From NCBI RefSeq assembly GCF_028705895.1, contig NZ_JAQWCQ010000024.1, positions 1 through 49,988 on the forward strand: a stretch of 49,988 bases of DNA, given 5' to 3'. Origin of the DNA: Massilibacteroides sp. Its GTDB lineage: Bacteria; Bacteroidota; Bacteroidia; Bacteroidales; Tannerellaceae. The notes beneath the pieces were generated by a model, which saw only the letters and a list, made by a program, of their open reading frames with translations, had not been told where the DNA came from and did not search any database. Numbering within the stretch: the first letter of the stretch is position 1; the number at the start of each line of letters is the position of its first letter. The position numbers and the translations under genes are program-made. This document shows, piece by piece, positions 38,464 through 47,966 of this stretch.

Positions 38464-38973
38464 TGTTTTAACGGATTGGTCATGAAAGAAATTCGTGAAT
38501 ATCGATCTATGGCATATACAGCATATGGAGCCTCTGTTATTCCACCAATCAAAGACAAAAAAGCATATTTCATAGGTTATGTGGGAACACAAGGGGACAA
38601 AGTTATAGAAGCTATTGAGGTTTATACAGATTTACTAAACAACCTACCTTTGCATCCTGAAAGAATTGATAATATCAAAAACTACATGCGGGAAGTAACC
38701 CTTTCTTCACGTCCAAATTTCAGAGAGATAAGCACATCACTCTCGGCATGGAACCTTAGAGGTTACACCGAAGATCCTGCGAAAACGAACCTGGAAAAAA
38801 TAAATCAACTGACTTTTGAGGATATTATCAAATTCCATAGCGAAAATATCAAAGGTAAAGCTATCGGAATAGCAGTTATTGGCGATCCGAAACAGATTGA
38901 CGCGAAAACGTTAGAAAAATACGGGAAAGTAATACGTTTGTCACCCAATAAACTTTTCAGTAATGAAAAGTAG
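38464..38973 (+). pseudogene. C-terminal fragment of an M16 (insulinase-like) peptidase
   Basis: The frame from about 38464 reads FNGLVMKEIREYRSMAYTAYGA, then KKAYFIGYVGTQGDKVIEAI, TLSSRPNFREISTSLSAWNLRGY and KGKAIGIAVIGDPKQID. This resembles the C-terminal domain of M16 peptidases, where the RE-R-LAY segment follows the oligomerisation region. About 169 codons remain. The HxxEH zinc motif and the N-terminal domain are absent, so it cannot be an active protease. It is joined directly to the susD remnant without its own start, and a terminator follows. The join looks like the product of a deletion. Confidence 0.78.
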
Positions 38974-39385
38974 ATTTAGAACTATTAAATAAACAGAACG
39001 AAAATACTAAACACAAGAACGTTGCCGGAATTTTTTCCAGCAACGTTTTTTATTGTCAACTTACAATTTTCTTATCGTCACTATCATTTAGTCAGTCATT
39101 AATATTCATTTTTTTTATGAAACGCGAACTTCTAACATTAAGAAAGAACAGATGACAAAAAAGCGTCTTAAAGTCAAAAAACCATCTATTGCAATATCAA
39201 TTTCGTCAATATCCTTGTTACTATTTATTGTTTTTTTAAATAATATATTTATTTTTGCACTCTAAAGAGTTTTAGAAGGAACTTTAGTTATTAGGACTTT
39301 AAGTAATTTAAGAAAGCTAACCTTACCTCCTTAAAACTTACAGAACTTTTTTTTACTATAAGTTATATTAATCAAGTGTGTGTTT
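38974..39385 (+). promoter_or_regulatory. Intergenic region with the promoter and leader of the second susC
   Basis: The first part holds the terminator at 39018-39051. A box TATTTTTG at 39250-39257 followed by CA fits TAnnTTTG, with ATTG 19 bases before it at 39227-39230 as a poor -33. The leader to ATG 39386 is about 120 bases. Its last 40 bases match the third susC leader at all but one position. A 37-codon frame at 39152 (MTKKRLKVKK...) overlaps the promoter and is judged spurious. Confidence 0.55.
39018..39051 (+). terminator. Terminator after the M16 fragment
   Basis: AACGTTGC (from 39018) pairs with GCAACGTT (39040-39047), extended inward by GGAA/TTCC with one mismatch, and is followed by Ts. 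It presumably ended the ancestral susCD/M16 transcript. Confidence 0.85.
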
Positions 39386-42300
39386 ATGATGAAAAAGTTG
39401 ACTTATCTTTTGCTATGCCTGATAATGGGTATAGGAATTGTTAGTGCTCAAACTACTTCAGTGAGGGGTGTAGTACTCTCTGCTGAAGACAATGAGCCGA
39501 TTATTGGTGCCTCCGTTCTGGCAAAAGGCACTACAGTGGGAACAATAACAAACTTGGATGGTGAATTTTCTTTGGATATTCCCAGCTCTGCGAAAGTTTT
39601 GGTTATCTCTTACATTGGTATGGCAACACAAGAAGTGGCTGTTGCTCCAAATCTTAGGGTTTTATTAGAATCTGATACGCAAACGCTCGACGAAGTGGTC
39701 GTGACTGCGCAAGGATTAAGCCGTAAGGAAAAATCCTTAGGGTATTCAACTCAAAAAGTGACCGGTGAAAAATTAACAGTTGCCCGCCAAACTGACTTGG
39801 GTAATGCTATGGCCGGAAAGATTGCCGGTGCGCGTTTCTTTGGTAAATCAGGTTCTACCTTTGATTCCGGTAAAATTGTGTTGCGTGGTTCTACAAGTTT
39901 CACCAGCCCGGAAGGTAGCGAACCTATTTATGTAGTGGATGGATCTATCTCTAATAAAGATGCCGTTAACATGGATGATGTGGAAAGTATCAACGTTCTT
40001 AAAGGAGCTGCTGCAACAGCGTTGTATGGCTCGCAAGGTGGAAACGGTGCAATCATCATCACAACTAAAGGTGCGAAAGAAGATGGTAAAGGACATATTG
40101 AGGTTAGTCACACCTTGTCTTTTGACCAATACTACAACCATTTTGACATGCAGAAATCATATGGTGGTGGTAGCTATGGTATGATCGGTGCACGTTATGC
40201 AGCAGATTATGAAGGAAAGGATACAATGAGTCCGGAATTCTTGTATGGAGAATATGGCGGTATGCAAAATGCAGATGGTTCTTACTTCCTTGATTTTGAC
40301 TCTGACGAAAGCTGGGGTGCCCGTTACAATAAGAATGTAATGATGGCAAATGCGAATTATTTCGACCCGACAAGCTCTCAATATGAAAAGGCAAAACCGT
40401 TCGTTCATGGATTGGATCTGGCCGATTTATTCCAAACAGGTATCGCTAACACAACAAATATTGCTTTCTCTAAAGCCGGTAAAGATTACAGCACACGTGT
40501 GTCATTCACGAACAGCGAGCGTGAAGGTATCCAACAAAACTCGGATGCGGTACGTCGTTTCTTAGGCATAAAGACAATGTTTAAACCAACCGATTGGTTA
40601 AATATTTCTATGGACTATAAATACACCTATCGTCGTGATCACAACGGGGCTGCAGAAGGATACGGAGCTACCGGAAATGCGTTAAATTCTTATTTACAAT
40701 GGGGACATACGGAAGTTGACCTGAAAGATTTCAAGGATTATAAACGTCCGGACGGAACATGGAGAACATGGAATATTATAGGCACTGATAATTTGAATGC
40801 TAACTTCCATGACAACCCTTACGCAACGTTTGATAACATCAATAATTATAAAACTTCTCGTTGGAATGTCTTTACAGGTGATGCTGAATTCTTATTGCCT
40901 TACAACATCAAAGCGGGGGTTCGTGTTATTGGAAACATGAAAAGTTATAACGAAGAACAGAAACGTAACGAAGGTTCTATCAACTTCTCTTCTTATTATT
41001 ACGAAAGACAATATCATACCAGTGATTTGACAATTCAGGGACGTGCAACATGGAGTGACCGTTTCGTTGATGATCGTTTATCTGTAGATGCTGCAGCATT
41101 CGTTGAACAACGCAACTACAACTACGGCACGTTATCTGCGAACACGACTAATGGTTTGATCATGGACGGATATTTCAACCTGGCAGGATCAAATGGATAT
41201 GTTTCAGCTCTTAATGAAGAAGAACATTATAAAACAAGAAGTTTATTCGCAACAGCAACGTTTGGTTTTGATGATACTTACTTCTTGGATGGATCTATTC
41301 GTAATGACTGGGACTCTAAGCTTCCGGCAGCAAACAACAGTTTCCTTTATGGTGGTCTTTCTGCAAGTGTTATGTTAAATCAGTTCCTGAAATACGATAC
41401 TCCATGGCTTAATTATTGGAAACTTCGTGCTTCATTAGCGCAGGTAGGCTCTACTCTGGAAGTCTATAAAACATTACTTGCTTACAACTATACTGATTCT
41501 GATAATACCAACTATAAATATAACTCCTTGACTTCATTGTATCCGAGTGCTACACAGTTGAACAAAAATATCAAACCGACTATTTCAACATCATACGAAG
41601 TAGGTACGGAATTCAGAATGTTTGAAAACAGATTCTGGGGAGACTTCAACTTCTATCGCCGCGACACAAAGAATCAGATATTGAATATGACTGTAGCTCC
41701 GCAATCAGGATATTCTTCCCGTCAATTAAACTCCGGATTAGTGAGAAACCAGGGGATAGAAATCAGCTTGGGTGGAACACCGGTAAAAACGAAAGACTTC
41801 CAGTGGAATGTTGATGCAAATATTGCAAAGAACAATAACAAATTAGTTCGCTTGAATGAAAATATTAAAACATATCTGTTGGAAGGAAATAGTTTCTATT
41901 ACTATTGGTATTTGAAAGCAAACGAAGGAAAACCTCTGGGAGTAATTACAACAATGGCTCGTTGGGCTCGTAACGAAGAAGGGTTACCTATCTTAGCAAA
42001 GAGTACTTCTACCGCTTGGGGAGGAGGTTGGGCTCCGACTTATGAATTCAATGAAGAAAAAGAAGTGGGTAACTTCCAACCGGACTGGACAGGAGGATTT
42101 TCTACAAGCTTCCGTTATAAAAACTTACAGGTTGCTGCGAACTTCGACTTTATGATCGGGGGACAGATGGTGTCATGGACAAATATGTGGTCAACAGGAT
42201 CAGGAACAAATGCATCAACAGCTAAACTGAATGACAGAGGAGTGAACGTACGTGAACCATTAAACGCAAACGGAGGTGTTCGTGTAGATGGAGTAGATGC

Positions 42301-42625
42301 TGATGGTAATGCTGTTACCACCTATATGAATGCATATTACTACTATCACTACAAAGCATACTATGATCTTGACGAATGGGTATATGACCGTACCTACGTT
42401 AAAATGCGCGAATTATCTGTAACTTATGACTTCCCGAAAGCCTTAATTGCAAAAACAAAAACAGGTTTAAGCAATGCCAGTATTTCTTTTGTGGCAACAA
42501 ACCCATGGTTAGTTTATGCAGCATGCCCGAATGTGGACCCATCTGAAGCAGGAGATAACTGGTTGGAAGGCGGACAGGCAGCAGCTACACGTTCTTTTGG
42601 ATTAACAGTTAAATTAGGTTTCTAA
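39386..42625 (+). CDS. SusC/RagA-type TonB-dependent outer-membrane receptor
   Basis: The protein has about 1080 residues. A signal peptide (YLLLCLIMGIGIVSA-QT) leads into a carboxypeptidase-like domain (about 24-105). The LDEVVVTAQG box, a plug domain (about 115-230, including GKIAGARFFG and GSQGGNGAIIITTKG) and a 22-strand-type barrel ending LTVKLGF follow. The barrel imports a ligand captured by the partner SusD lipoprotein, powered by TonB-ExbBD. The GTG six bases upstream is less likely than ATG 39386, which gives MMKKLTY. Its first 120 codons share long blocks of identity with the neighbouring susC genes. The susD partner starts 28 bases after the stop. The ligand is unknown. Confidence 0.93.
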   Translation: MMKKLTYLLLCLIMGIGIVSAQTTSVRGVVLSAEDNEPIIGASVLAKGTTVGTITNLDGEFSLDIPSSAKVLVISYIGMATQEVAVAPNLRVLLESDTQTLDEVVVTAQGLSRKEKSLGYSTQKVTGEKLTVARQTDLGNAMAGKIAGARFFGKSGSTFDSGKIVLRGSTSFTSPEGSEPIYVVDGSISNKDAVNMDDVESINVLKGAAATALYGSQGGNGAIIITTKGAKEDGKGHIEVSHTLSFDQYYNHFDMQKSYGGGSYGMIGARYAADYEGKDTMSPEFLYGEYGGMQNADGSYFLDFDSDESWGARYNKNVMMANANYFDPTSSQYEKAKPFVHGLDLADLFQTGIANTTNIAFSKAGKDYSTRVSFTNSEREGIQQNSDAVRRFLGIKTMFKPTDWLNISMDYKYTYRRDHNGAAEGYGATGNALNSYLQWGHTEVDLKDFKDYKRPDGTWRTWNIIGTDNLNANFHDNPYATFDNINNYKTSRWNVFTGDAEFLLPYNIKAGVRVIGNMKSYNEEQKRNEGSINFSSYYYERQYHTSDLTIQGRATWSDRFVDDRLSVDAAAFVEQRNYNYGTLSANTTNGLIMDGYFNLAGSNGYVSALNEEEHYKTRSLFATATFGFDDTYFLDGSIRNDWDSKLPAANNSFLYGGLSASVMLNQFLKYDTPWLNYWKLRASLAQVGSTLEVYKTLLAYNYTDSDNTNYKYNSLTSLYPSATQLNKNIKPTISTSYEVGTEFRMFENRFWGDFNFYRRDTKNQILNMTVAPQSGYSSRQLNSGLVRNQGIEISLGGTPVKTKDFQWNVDANIAKNNNKLVRLNENIKTYLLEGNSFYYYWYLKANEGKPLGVITTMARWARNEEGLPILAKSTSTAWGGGWAPTYEFNEEKEVGNFQPDWTGGFSTSFRYKNLQVAANFDFMIGGQMVSWTNMWSTGSGTNASTAKLNDRGVNVREPLNANGGVRVDGVDADGNAVTTYMNAYYYYHYKAYYDLDEWVYDRTYVKMRELSVTYDFPKALIAKTKTGLSNASISFVATNPWLVYAACPNVDPSEAGDNWLEGGQAAATRSFGLTVKLGF

Positions 42626-42652
42626 TTCTTTAAACTTAGGAGATAAACAAAC

Positions 42653-44203
42653 ATGAAATATATTAAATCATTAGTGATTGCCTCAATGGCATTAGCAACG
42701 ACATTGACGAGTTGCGACATGGGGGATTTTGGCGATTTAAACGTTAATCCCAACAAGCCAAGTGACGCATATACATCCATGCTGTTTACGTATTCAGCAA
42801 GGAATGTACGTAGCTTTACAATGAATAGTTACGACTACGACCCCTGGACTCAATTAAGAACAGGATACTTGTCGGAATCGAAAAATAACCAATATGGGCC
42901 GATGGGGACAACAACCAATTACGGTACGGCCAATTACTATCGGTATATTATCAAGAATCTGAACACGATCATTGAAATGAACGAGAACGAAGAAACAAAA
43001 GAAGATGTTTCTGTCTCGTCTTTTGGGGATAATGAAAACCAGATAGCTGTGGCTAAAACATTGCGTGCATTCTTCTTTATGACATTAACAGATATGCTCG
43101 GACCTATTCCGTATTCTGATGCATTCAAAGGGGAAAGTGATGATATATGGGAACCGAAATTCGATTCACAGGAAAGTATCTATGCAAGTTTAGATGCTGA
43201 CCTGCAAGCTGCTTATGCATTATTTAATGAAGATGGTTCCTTGACGGATGCGGATATTCTTTACAATGGAGATATCAGCAAATGGAAAAAGTTCAATGCT
43301 TCATTGCGTATGATGATGGCTATTAAGATGGCTGACGTTGATCCGACGAATGGTAAAACACGTTTTGCCAAGGCCTATGCCGATGGAGGTATGACTAAAG
43401 TTGAAGATGGATTCCATTATACGTTCGATTCAAACAGTAGTGCTTACGCATGGATGTATTATGTAGGTAATCCTAATCTTGCAGACCGTAACCTGAACTT
43501 TGTTCCAAATAAAGTGATTGTTGAAGCATTGAAAGATCATAAAGATCCTCGTATGTTCTCTTATTTCACATTGGATGGATATAAAGGAAAAGTAGAAGGC
43601 GATCCAACCGATGTTAATGCCTACAAAGGAGTACCTTTCGGACTCGAATCAAATGCGGCTGTACTTGCTGCTGCAGATGGATGTTGTAGTGTGGCTGACA
43701 GCTACTGCGAACCTCAGGCGACTTACGGAGTTATCACCACTGCAAGAACATTGCTCGTTGAAGCGGAAGCTGCTGAATTAGGATGGATCAATGCAAATGC
43801 AAAAGAGCTTTATGAAGCAGGAATACGTGCATCATTCGAATTTCAATCAACTTATCATGGAGCCATTACAGGTGTTGACGAATATATTGCATCCGAAAAG
43901 GTGGCATTGTCAAGTGATAAAAACACAGCGATCAAACAAATCGTTACGCAACGATTCTTAGCTGGATTTATGACCGACGGTATTGAAGCATGGTCTGACT
44001 GGCGTCGTTACAATATTCCGACATTGCCCGTCTATGAAGGTCAGGCATTGGAAGGTATAGAAGTTTATCCGTATCGTATGCAATATTCAGACACCGACAA
44101 ACAATACAATGTAGCAAACTCTGACGAAGCCATCAAAAATTATCTGAATGGTGAAGACGGACGTTGGCAACGCGTATGGTGGGATGTGGCAGATAATAAA
44201 TAA
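42653..44203 (+). CDS. SusD/RagB-like nutrient-binding lipoprotein (SusD-like 2 type)
   Basis: The 516-residue protein has a lipobox LTSC with lipidated Cys21, followed by DMGDFGD, an acidic stretch of the kind linked to surface exposure. FGDLNVNPNKPSDAYTSMLFTYSARNV, AKTLRAFFFMTLTDMLGPIPYSDAF and FLAGFMTDGIEAWSDWRRYNIP place it in the SusD-like 2 group, rather than the RagB-type group of the third unit. It caps the SusC barrel encoded just upstream and captures substrate at the cell surface. It is intact and full-length. A long hairpin terminator follows. Confidence 0.9.
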   Translation: MKYIKSLVIASMALATTLTSCDMGDFGDLNVNPNKPSDAYTSMLFTYSARNVRSFTMNSYDYDPWTQLRTGYLSESKNNQYGPMGTTTNYGTANYYRYIIKNLNTIIEMNENEETKEDVSVSSFGDNENQIAVAKTLRAFFFMTLTDMLGPIPYSDAFKGESDDIWEPKFDSQESIYASLDADLQAAYALFNEDGSLTDADILYNGDISKWKKFNASLRMMMAIKMADVDPTNGKTRFAKAYADGGMTKVEDGFHYTFDSNSSAYAWMYYVGNPNLADRNLNFVPNKVIVEALKDHKDPRMFSYFTLDGYKGKVEGDPTDVNAYKGVPFGLESNAAVLAAADGCCSVADSYCEPQATYGVITTARTLLVEAEAAELGWINANAKELYEAGIRASFEFQSTYHGAITGVDEYIASEKVALSSDKNTAIKQIVTQRFLAGFMTDGIEAWSDWRRYNIPTLPVYEGQALEGIEVYPYRMQYSDTDKQYNVANSDEAIKNYLNGEDGRWQRVWWDVADNK

Positions 44204-44690
44204 TTAACAAACCATACACACCGAAACTTAGTTAAGCGAAACTAAGAGAAGTGCTAAATTTAATGAATCCCGAAAGATATTTATTGTGTAAACAACAATA
44301 ATATCTTTCGGGATTCGTCTTTTATATCCTCATCAATACATTGGAAAAGATTTAACAATTCACACTACACCCACAGTAATAGCATAAAAGTAAAACATAA
44401 TAACAGAAAAATAAAACATTTTGAAACAAAAACATCACAAATAAATCCGATATGTCATAACCGGTTATACAAAACTGTATTTATAATCGTACAAAAAAGT
44501 ATTTTTGTTGTTTTTTTAAATAATATACTTATTTTTGCATTAGGAATAGTTTTGGAATGGAACTTGACTCGTTATAGCACTTTATTTTAAAGTTACATTA
44601 ACACATACCATCGAAAGAACTCCAATACTAAAACATCTGATTAGAAAAATTCATTTATTACTATAAGTTAAATTAATCAAGTGTGTGTTT
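44204..44690 (+). promoter_or_regulatory. Intergenic region with the promoter and leader of the third susC
   Basis: After the terminator the region is AT-rich and non-coding. It holds a perfect 12-base palindrome, ATAACCGGTTAT, at 44457-44468. The box TATTTTTG at 44530-44537 followed by CA fits TAnnTTTG, with GTTG at 44507-44510 (19-base spacer) as a -33 candidate. The stretch around these boxes matches the second susC promoter closely. The leader to ATG 44691 is about 150 bases. Confidence 0.55.
44265..44322 (+). terminator. Long hairpin terminator after the second susD
   Basis: Sixteen bases from 44265 (GAATCCCGAAAGATAT) pair perfectly with 44301-44316. Further pairing of TTATTGT with ACAATAA extends it inward, and T-rich sequence follows. 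It is the longest hairpin stem in the susC region. Confidence 0.85.
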
Positions 44691-47600
44691 ATGATGAACA
44701 AATTGACTTATCTTTTACTATGCTTCGTACTTAGCATAGCAATGGTTAGTGCTCAAACCACTTCAGTGAGAGGCGTGGTACTCTCCGGAGAAGACAATGA
44801 GCCAATTATCGGTGCCTCCGTTCTGGCAAAAGGCACTACAGTGGGAACAATCACGAATTTGGATGGTGAATTCACATTAAAAGTCCCAAATTCGGCAAAA
44901 ACTCTGGTTATTTCTTATATCGGCATGGCAACCCAAGAAGTTGCAGTTGCTCCGAATCTAAGAATTCTATTAGAATCCGACACACAAGCTTTGGATGAAG
45001 TTATTGTTGTAGCCTATGGTCAACAAAGAAAAGAAGCTATTACGGGAGCCGTTGCTAATATAAAAGCAGAATCTTTTGAAAGAAGACCGATTGCATCTGC
45101 TACAGCAGCTCTTGAAGGACAAGCTCTCGGCGTACAGGTTAACAATGCTTATGGCGAACCAGGAGCAGATCCTTCTATTCGTATTCGGGGATTCAACTCT
45201 ATCAATGGGGATAACTCTCCTCTTTATGTCGTTAATGGCGTTCCATTAGGTGGAAACATGAGCGATATTAATCCAACTGACATTGAGTCTATTTCCGTTT
45301 TAAAAGATGCATCTTCTGCTGCTTTATATGGAAATAAAGCAGCCAACGGCGTTATTTTGATTACAACCAAAAGTGGCCGTTTAGGTGAAGAAAACATCAA
45401 TATTCAAGCAACAGTAAATCAGGGTTTTTATCAACGTGCAATCAAAGAATACGAACGCTTAAACCCTCAACAATTCATGGAGTCCTATTGGCAGGCAAGA
45501 CGAAATGCTTTATATACCGATGGACTTGCTAAAGGGAAATATGTTACTTACAATGATGCGAATGGCGATGCTCTTGAGGCTGTAATTGAAGGAATCGGAG
45601 AAAAATATAACATTTTCAATAAAGATTGGAACAGCTTGTATGATGCCAATGGAAAATTATCAGCAGGAACACAAATCTTAGATGGCTATACTGACGATTT
45701 AGACTGGTATGATGGACTTGAGAGGACAGGAAGTAGAAGCCAATACAACATCAGCGCTCGTGGAGGAACGAAAAAAGCGACATATTATATGTCATTAGGG
45801 CATTTAGATGAAAAAGGATTCTTAAAACATTCAGATGGAGCTCGTACTACAGGAAATATTAAAGTAGATGTAAATCCTACCGATTGGTTCAAGACGGGGC
45901 TTTCAATAAATGCGTCAAGCCAAGAATATAATAGCATGACTGCTTCAACTGATAATGCTTCTTCATACATCAATCCTTTCTATTATGCACGTAATGTTGC
46001 TCCTATTTATCCTGTTCATTTGCATGATTCGGCAACGGGTGATTATGTATTAGATGCAAATGGTGAAAAACAGTATGATCCAGGTACTTCCCGCAAGCAA
46101 AATAACAACCGTCATATTCAATGGGAAACAGAGTTAAATAAAGACAAAACTTATCGTAACACAATGGACGCTATTGCATATGCAGACATCATGTTCCTGA
46201 ACGATTTTGTTTTCACCGTCAAAGGGAACATGAACAACAGAACATCGTCAAAGAAGAGTTATGATAACTCTGTTATCGGTGATGGTGCAGGTAAGGGGCG
46301 TATGAGCCAAACTGAATATCGTTATAAAAACTATCTTCTTCAAGAGCTTTTGAACTGGAAACGCACATTTGGTAAAGTACATAATGTAGATGTATTAATT
46401 GGGCATGAAAATTTCAATTACAAATATCAATACACCTACTTATATAAAACAGACGAGAAGTTTGCAAATATAATGGAGCTTACTAACTTCACAACAATGA
46501 CGACTCTCAACGGGTATCAGAGTGGATATAAAACGGAAGGTTATTTCGGTCGTGCAGCTTATAACTATGACCAGACTTACTTTGGAGAATTTTCATTCCG
46601 TCGTGATGGTTCATCAAGATTTTACGAAGATAATCGTTGGGGAAACTTCTGGTCATTAGGAGGAAGCTGGATTCTTTCAAACGAAGAATACATCAAACAA
46701 TTTGACTGGATTAATCACTTGAAACTACGTGCAGCATACGGTGAAGTAGGTCAAGATTCCGGTGTTGGCTATTATGCATGGATGGCATTATACACCTCTA
46801 CACAAAACGGAGGAAATGGAGCTTATTATAAGAGTCAGAATGAAGCAAAAGAAATTAGTTGGGAAAAAGCAAAATCAATGAGTATTGCTTTGGAAGCGAA
46901 TTTATTCGACCGCTTAGATTTAAGCATAGAATATTTTGACAAAACATCAGAGGACCTTCTTTTTGATGTTGAATTACCATCATCTATAGGATCAATAAGT
47001 ACAGGCTCCTCTGGTCGTCCTGAATTCACCAAGAACTTTGGTTCAGTATCCAACAGAGGATTTGAAATTGGATTAGGTTTTGATATTATCCGCACAAAAG
47101 ATTGGACTTGGAATGTGGGAACGAATCTTAATTTCCTAAAAAATAAGATAGAAAAGTTACCCCCTGAATATGGAGAAGATGGTTATATTGATGGAACGAA
47201 AAAATACTTGAATGGCCATAGTATTTATGATTTCTGGATGTATAAATATGTCGGAGTAGATCGCATCAACGGACGTTCTCTTTACTTGCTAAATAGTGAT
47301 GATTATTATATTGCCGATGAAGGTTATACAGGAACAGGAGCTGCTCAGGAAAATGAAGAACGCACTAAAATGACAGCCGACTATACAATAATTGACGGAG
47401 AAGCCTATGTATATAACACAACATATGGAAAAAAGGACTGGAGTGGCAGTGCAATTCCTAAGGTTTACGGCTCCTTCTCTACCTCTTTGAGATATAAACA
47501 ATTTGAATTGTCTGGATTATTTACATTCCAGACGGGAGGTAAAATGTTGGATTATTCTTATTCAAGCCTTATGTCAGTTGGAGCAACTCCATCTGCTCTC

Positions 47601-47954
47601 CATGTTGATGTACTTAAATCATGGACGCCAGAACAAGCAGGAACAGGGATTGATCCTAATGGAACACCGGCCTTGAACACATCACAAAGTACTTATAGCA
47701 ATGCTACTTCCGATCGATTCCTAATCAGTTCTGATTATTTGAATATTAAGAATGTAACATTAAGTTATTTGGCTCCAAAAAGATTGGCTCACAAAATTGG
47801 ACTTAAGGGACTTACTCTCTCTGCAAGTGCAGAAAACTTGCTTATTCTAACAAAACTACAAGGGATGAGTCCTCAACAATCCTGGAGTGGTATAAATAAT
47901 AACGGCTATGTTCCGGCTCGTGTAGTAACATTTGGTGTTAATGTAAACTTCTAA
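44691..47954 (+). CDS. SusC/RagA-type TonB-dependent outer-membrane receptor
   Basis: The protein has about 1087 residues with a signal peptide (YLLLCFVLSIAMVSA-QT). A carboxypeptidase-like domain (about 24-105), the LDEVIVVAYGQQ box, the plug (about 115-230: EGQALGVQVNNAYGEPG, SIRIRGFNSINGDNSPLYVVNGVP, LYGNKAANGVILITTKSG) and the barrel follow. It ends TFGVNVNF, a proper terminal aromatic strand. ATG 44691 is chosen because the same leader precedes the same ATG in all three susC genes. It is intact, and its susD partner starts 12 bases after the stop. Its plug resembles the decayed first receptor more than the second one. The ligand is unknown. Confidence 0.94.
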   Translation: MMNKLTYLLLCFVLSIAMVSAQTTSVRGVVLSGEDNEPIIGASVLAKGTTVGTITNLDGEFTLKVPNSAKTLVISYIGMATQEVAVAPNLRILLESDTQALDEVIVVAYGQQRKEAITGAVANIKAESFERRPIASATAALEGQALGVQVNNAYGEPGADPSIRIRGFNSINGDNSPLYVVNGVPLGGNMSDINPTDIESISVLKDASSAALYGNKAANGVILITTKSGRLGEENINIQATVNQGFYQRAIKEYERLNPQQFMESYWQARRNALYTDGLAKGKYVTYNDANGDALEAVIEGIGEKYNIFNKDWNSLYDANGKLSAGTQILDGYTDDLDWYDGLERTGSRSQYNISARGGTKKATYYMSLGHLDEKGFLKHSDGARTTGNIKVDVNPTDWFKTGLSINASSQEYNSMTASTDNASSYINPFYYARNVAPIYPVHLHDSATGDYVLDANGEKQYDPGTSRKQNNNRHIQWETELNKDKTYRNTMDAIAYADIMFLNDFVFTVKGNMNNRTSSKKSYDNSVIGDGAGKGRMSQTEYRYKNYLLQELLNWKRTFGKVHNVDVLIGHENFNYKYQYTYLYKTDEKFANIMELTNFTTMTTLNGYQSGYKTEGYFGRAAYNYDQTYFGEFSFRRDGSSRFYEDNRWGNFWSLGGSWILSNEEYIKQFDWINHLKLRAAYGEVGQDSGVGYYAWMALYTSTQNGGNGAYYKSQNEAKEISWEKAKSMSIALEANLFDRLDLSIEYFDKTSEDLLFDVELPSSIGSISTGSSGRPEFTKNFGSVSNRGFEIGLGFDIIRTKDWTWNVGTNLNFLKNKIEKLPPEYGEDGYIDGTKKYLNGHSIYDFWMYKYVGVDRINGRSLYLLNSDDYYIADEGYTGTGAAQENEERTKMTADYTIIDGEAYVYNTTYGKKDWSGSAIPKVYGSFSTSLRYKQFELSGLFTFQTGGKMLDYSYSSLMSVGATPSALHVDVLKSWTPEQAGTGIDPNGTPALNTSQSTYSNATSDRFLISSDYLNIKNVTLSYLAPKRLAHKIGLKGLTLSASAENLLILTKLQGMSPQQSWSGINNNGYVPARVVTFGVNVNF

Positions 47955-47966
47955 AAAAAAGAAAAC

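Noticed and set aside
39152-39265. 37-codon frame with a basic start and a hydrophobic segment before the second susC
   Set aside because: It overlaps the -7 box of susC and the hydrophobic part is just the T-rich promoter. The matching frame is not kept as a start-to-stop unit before the third susC.
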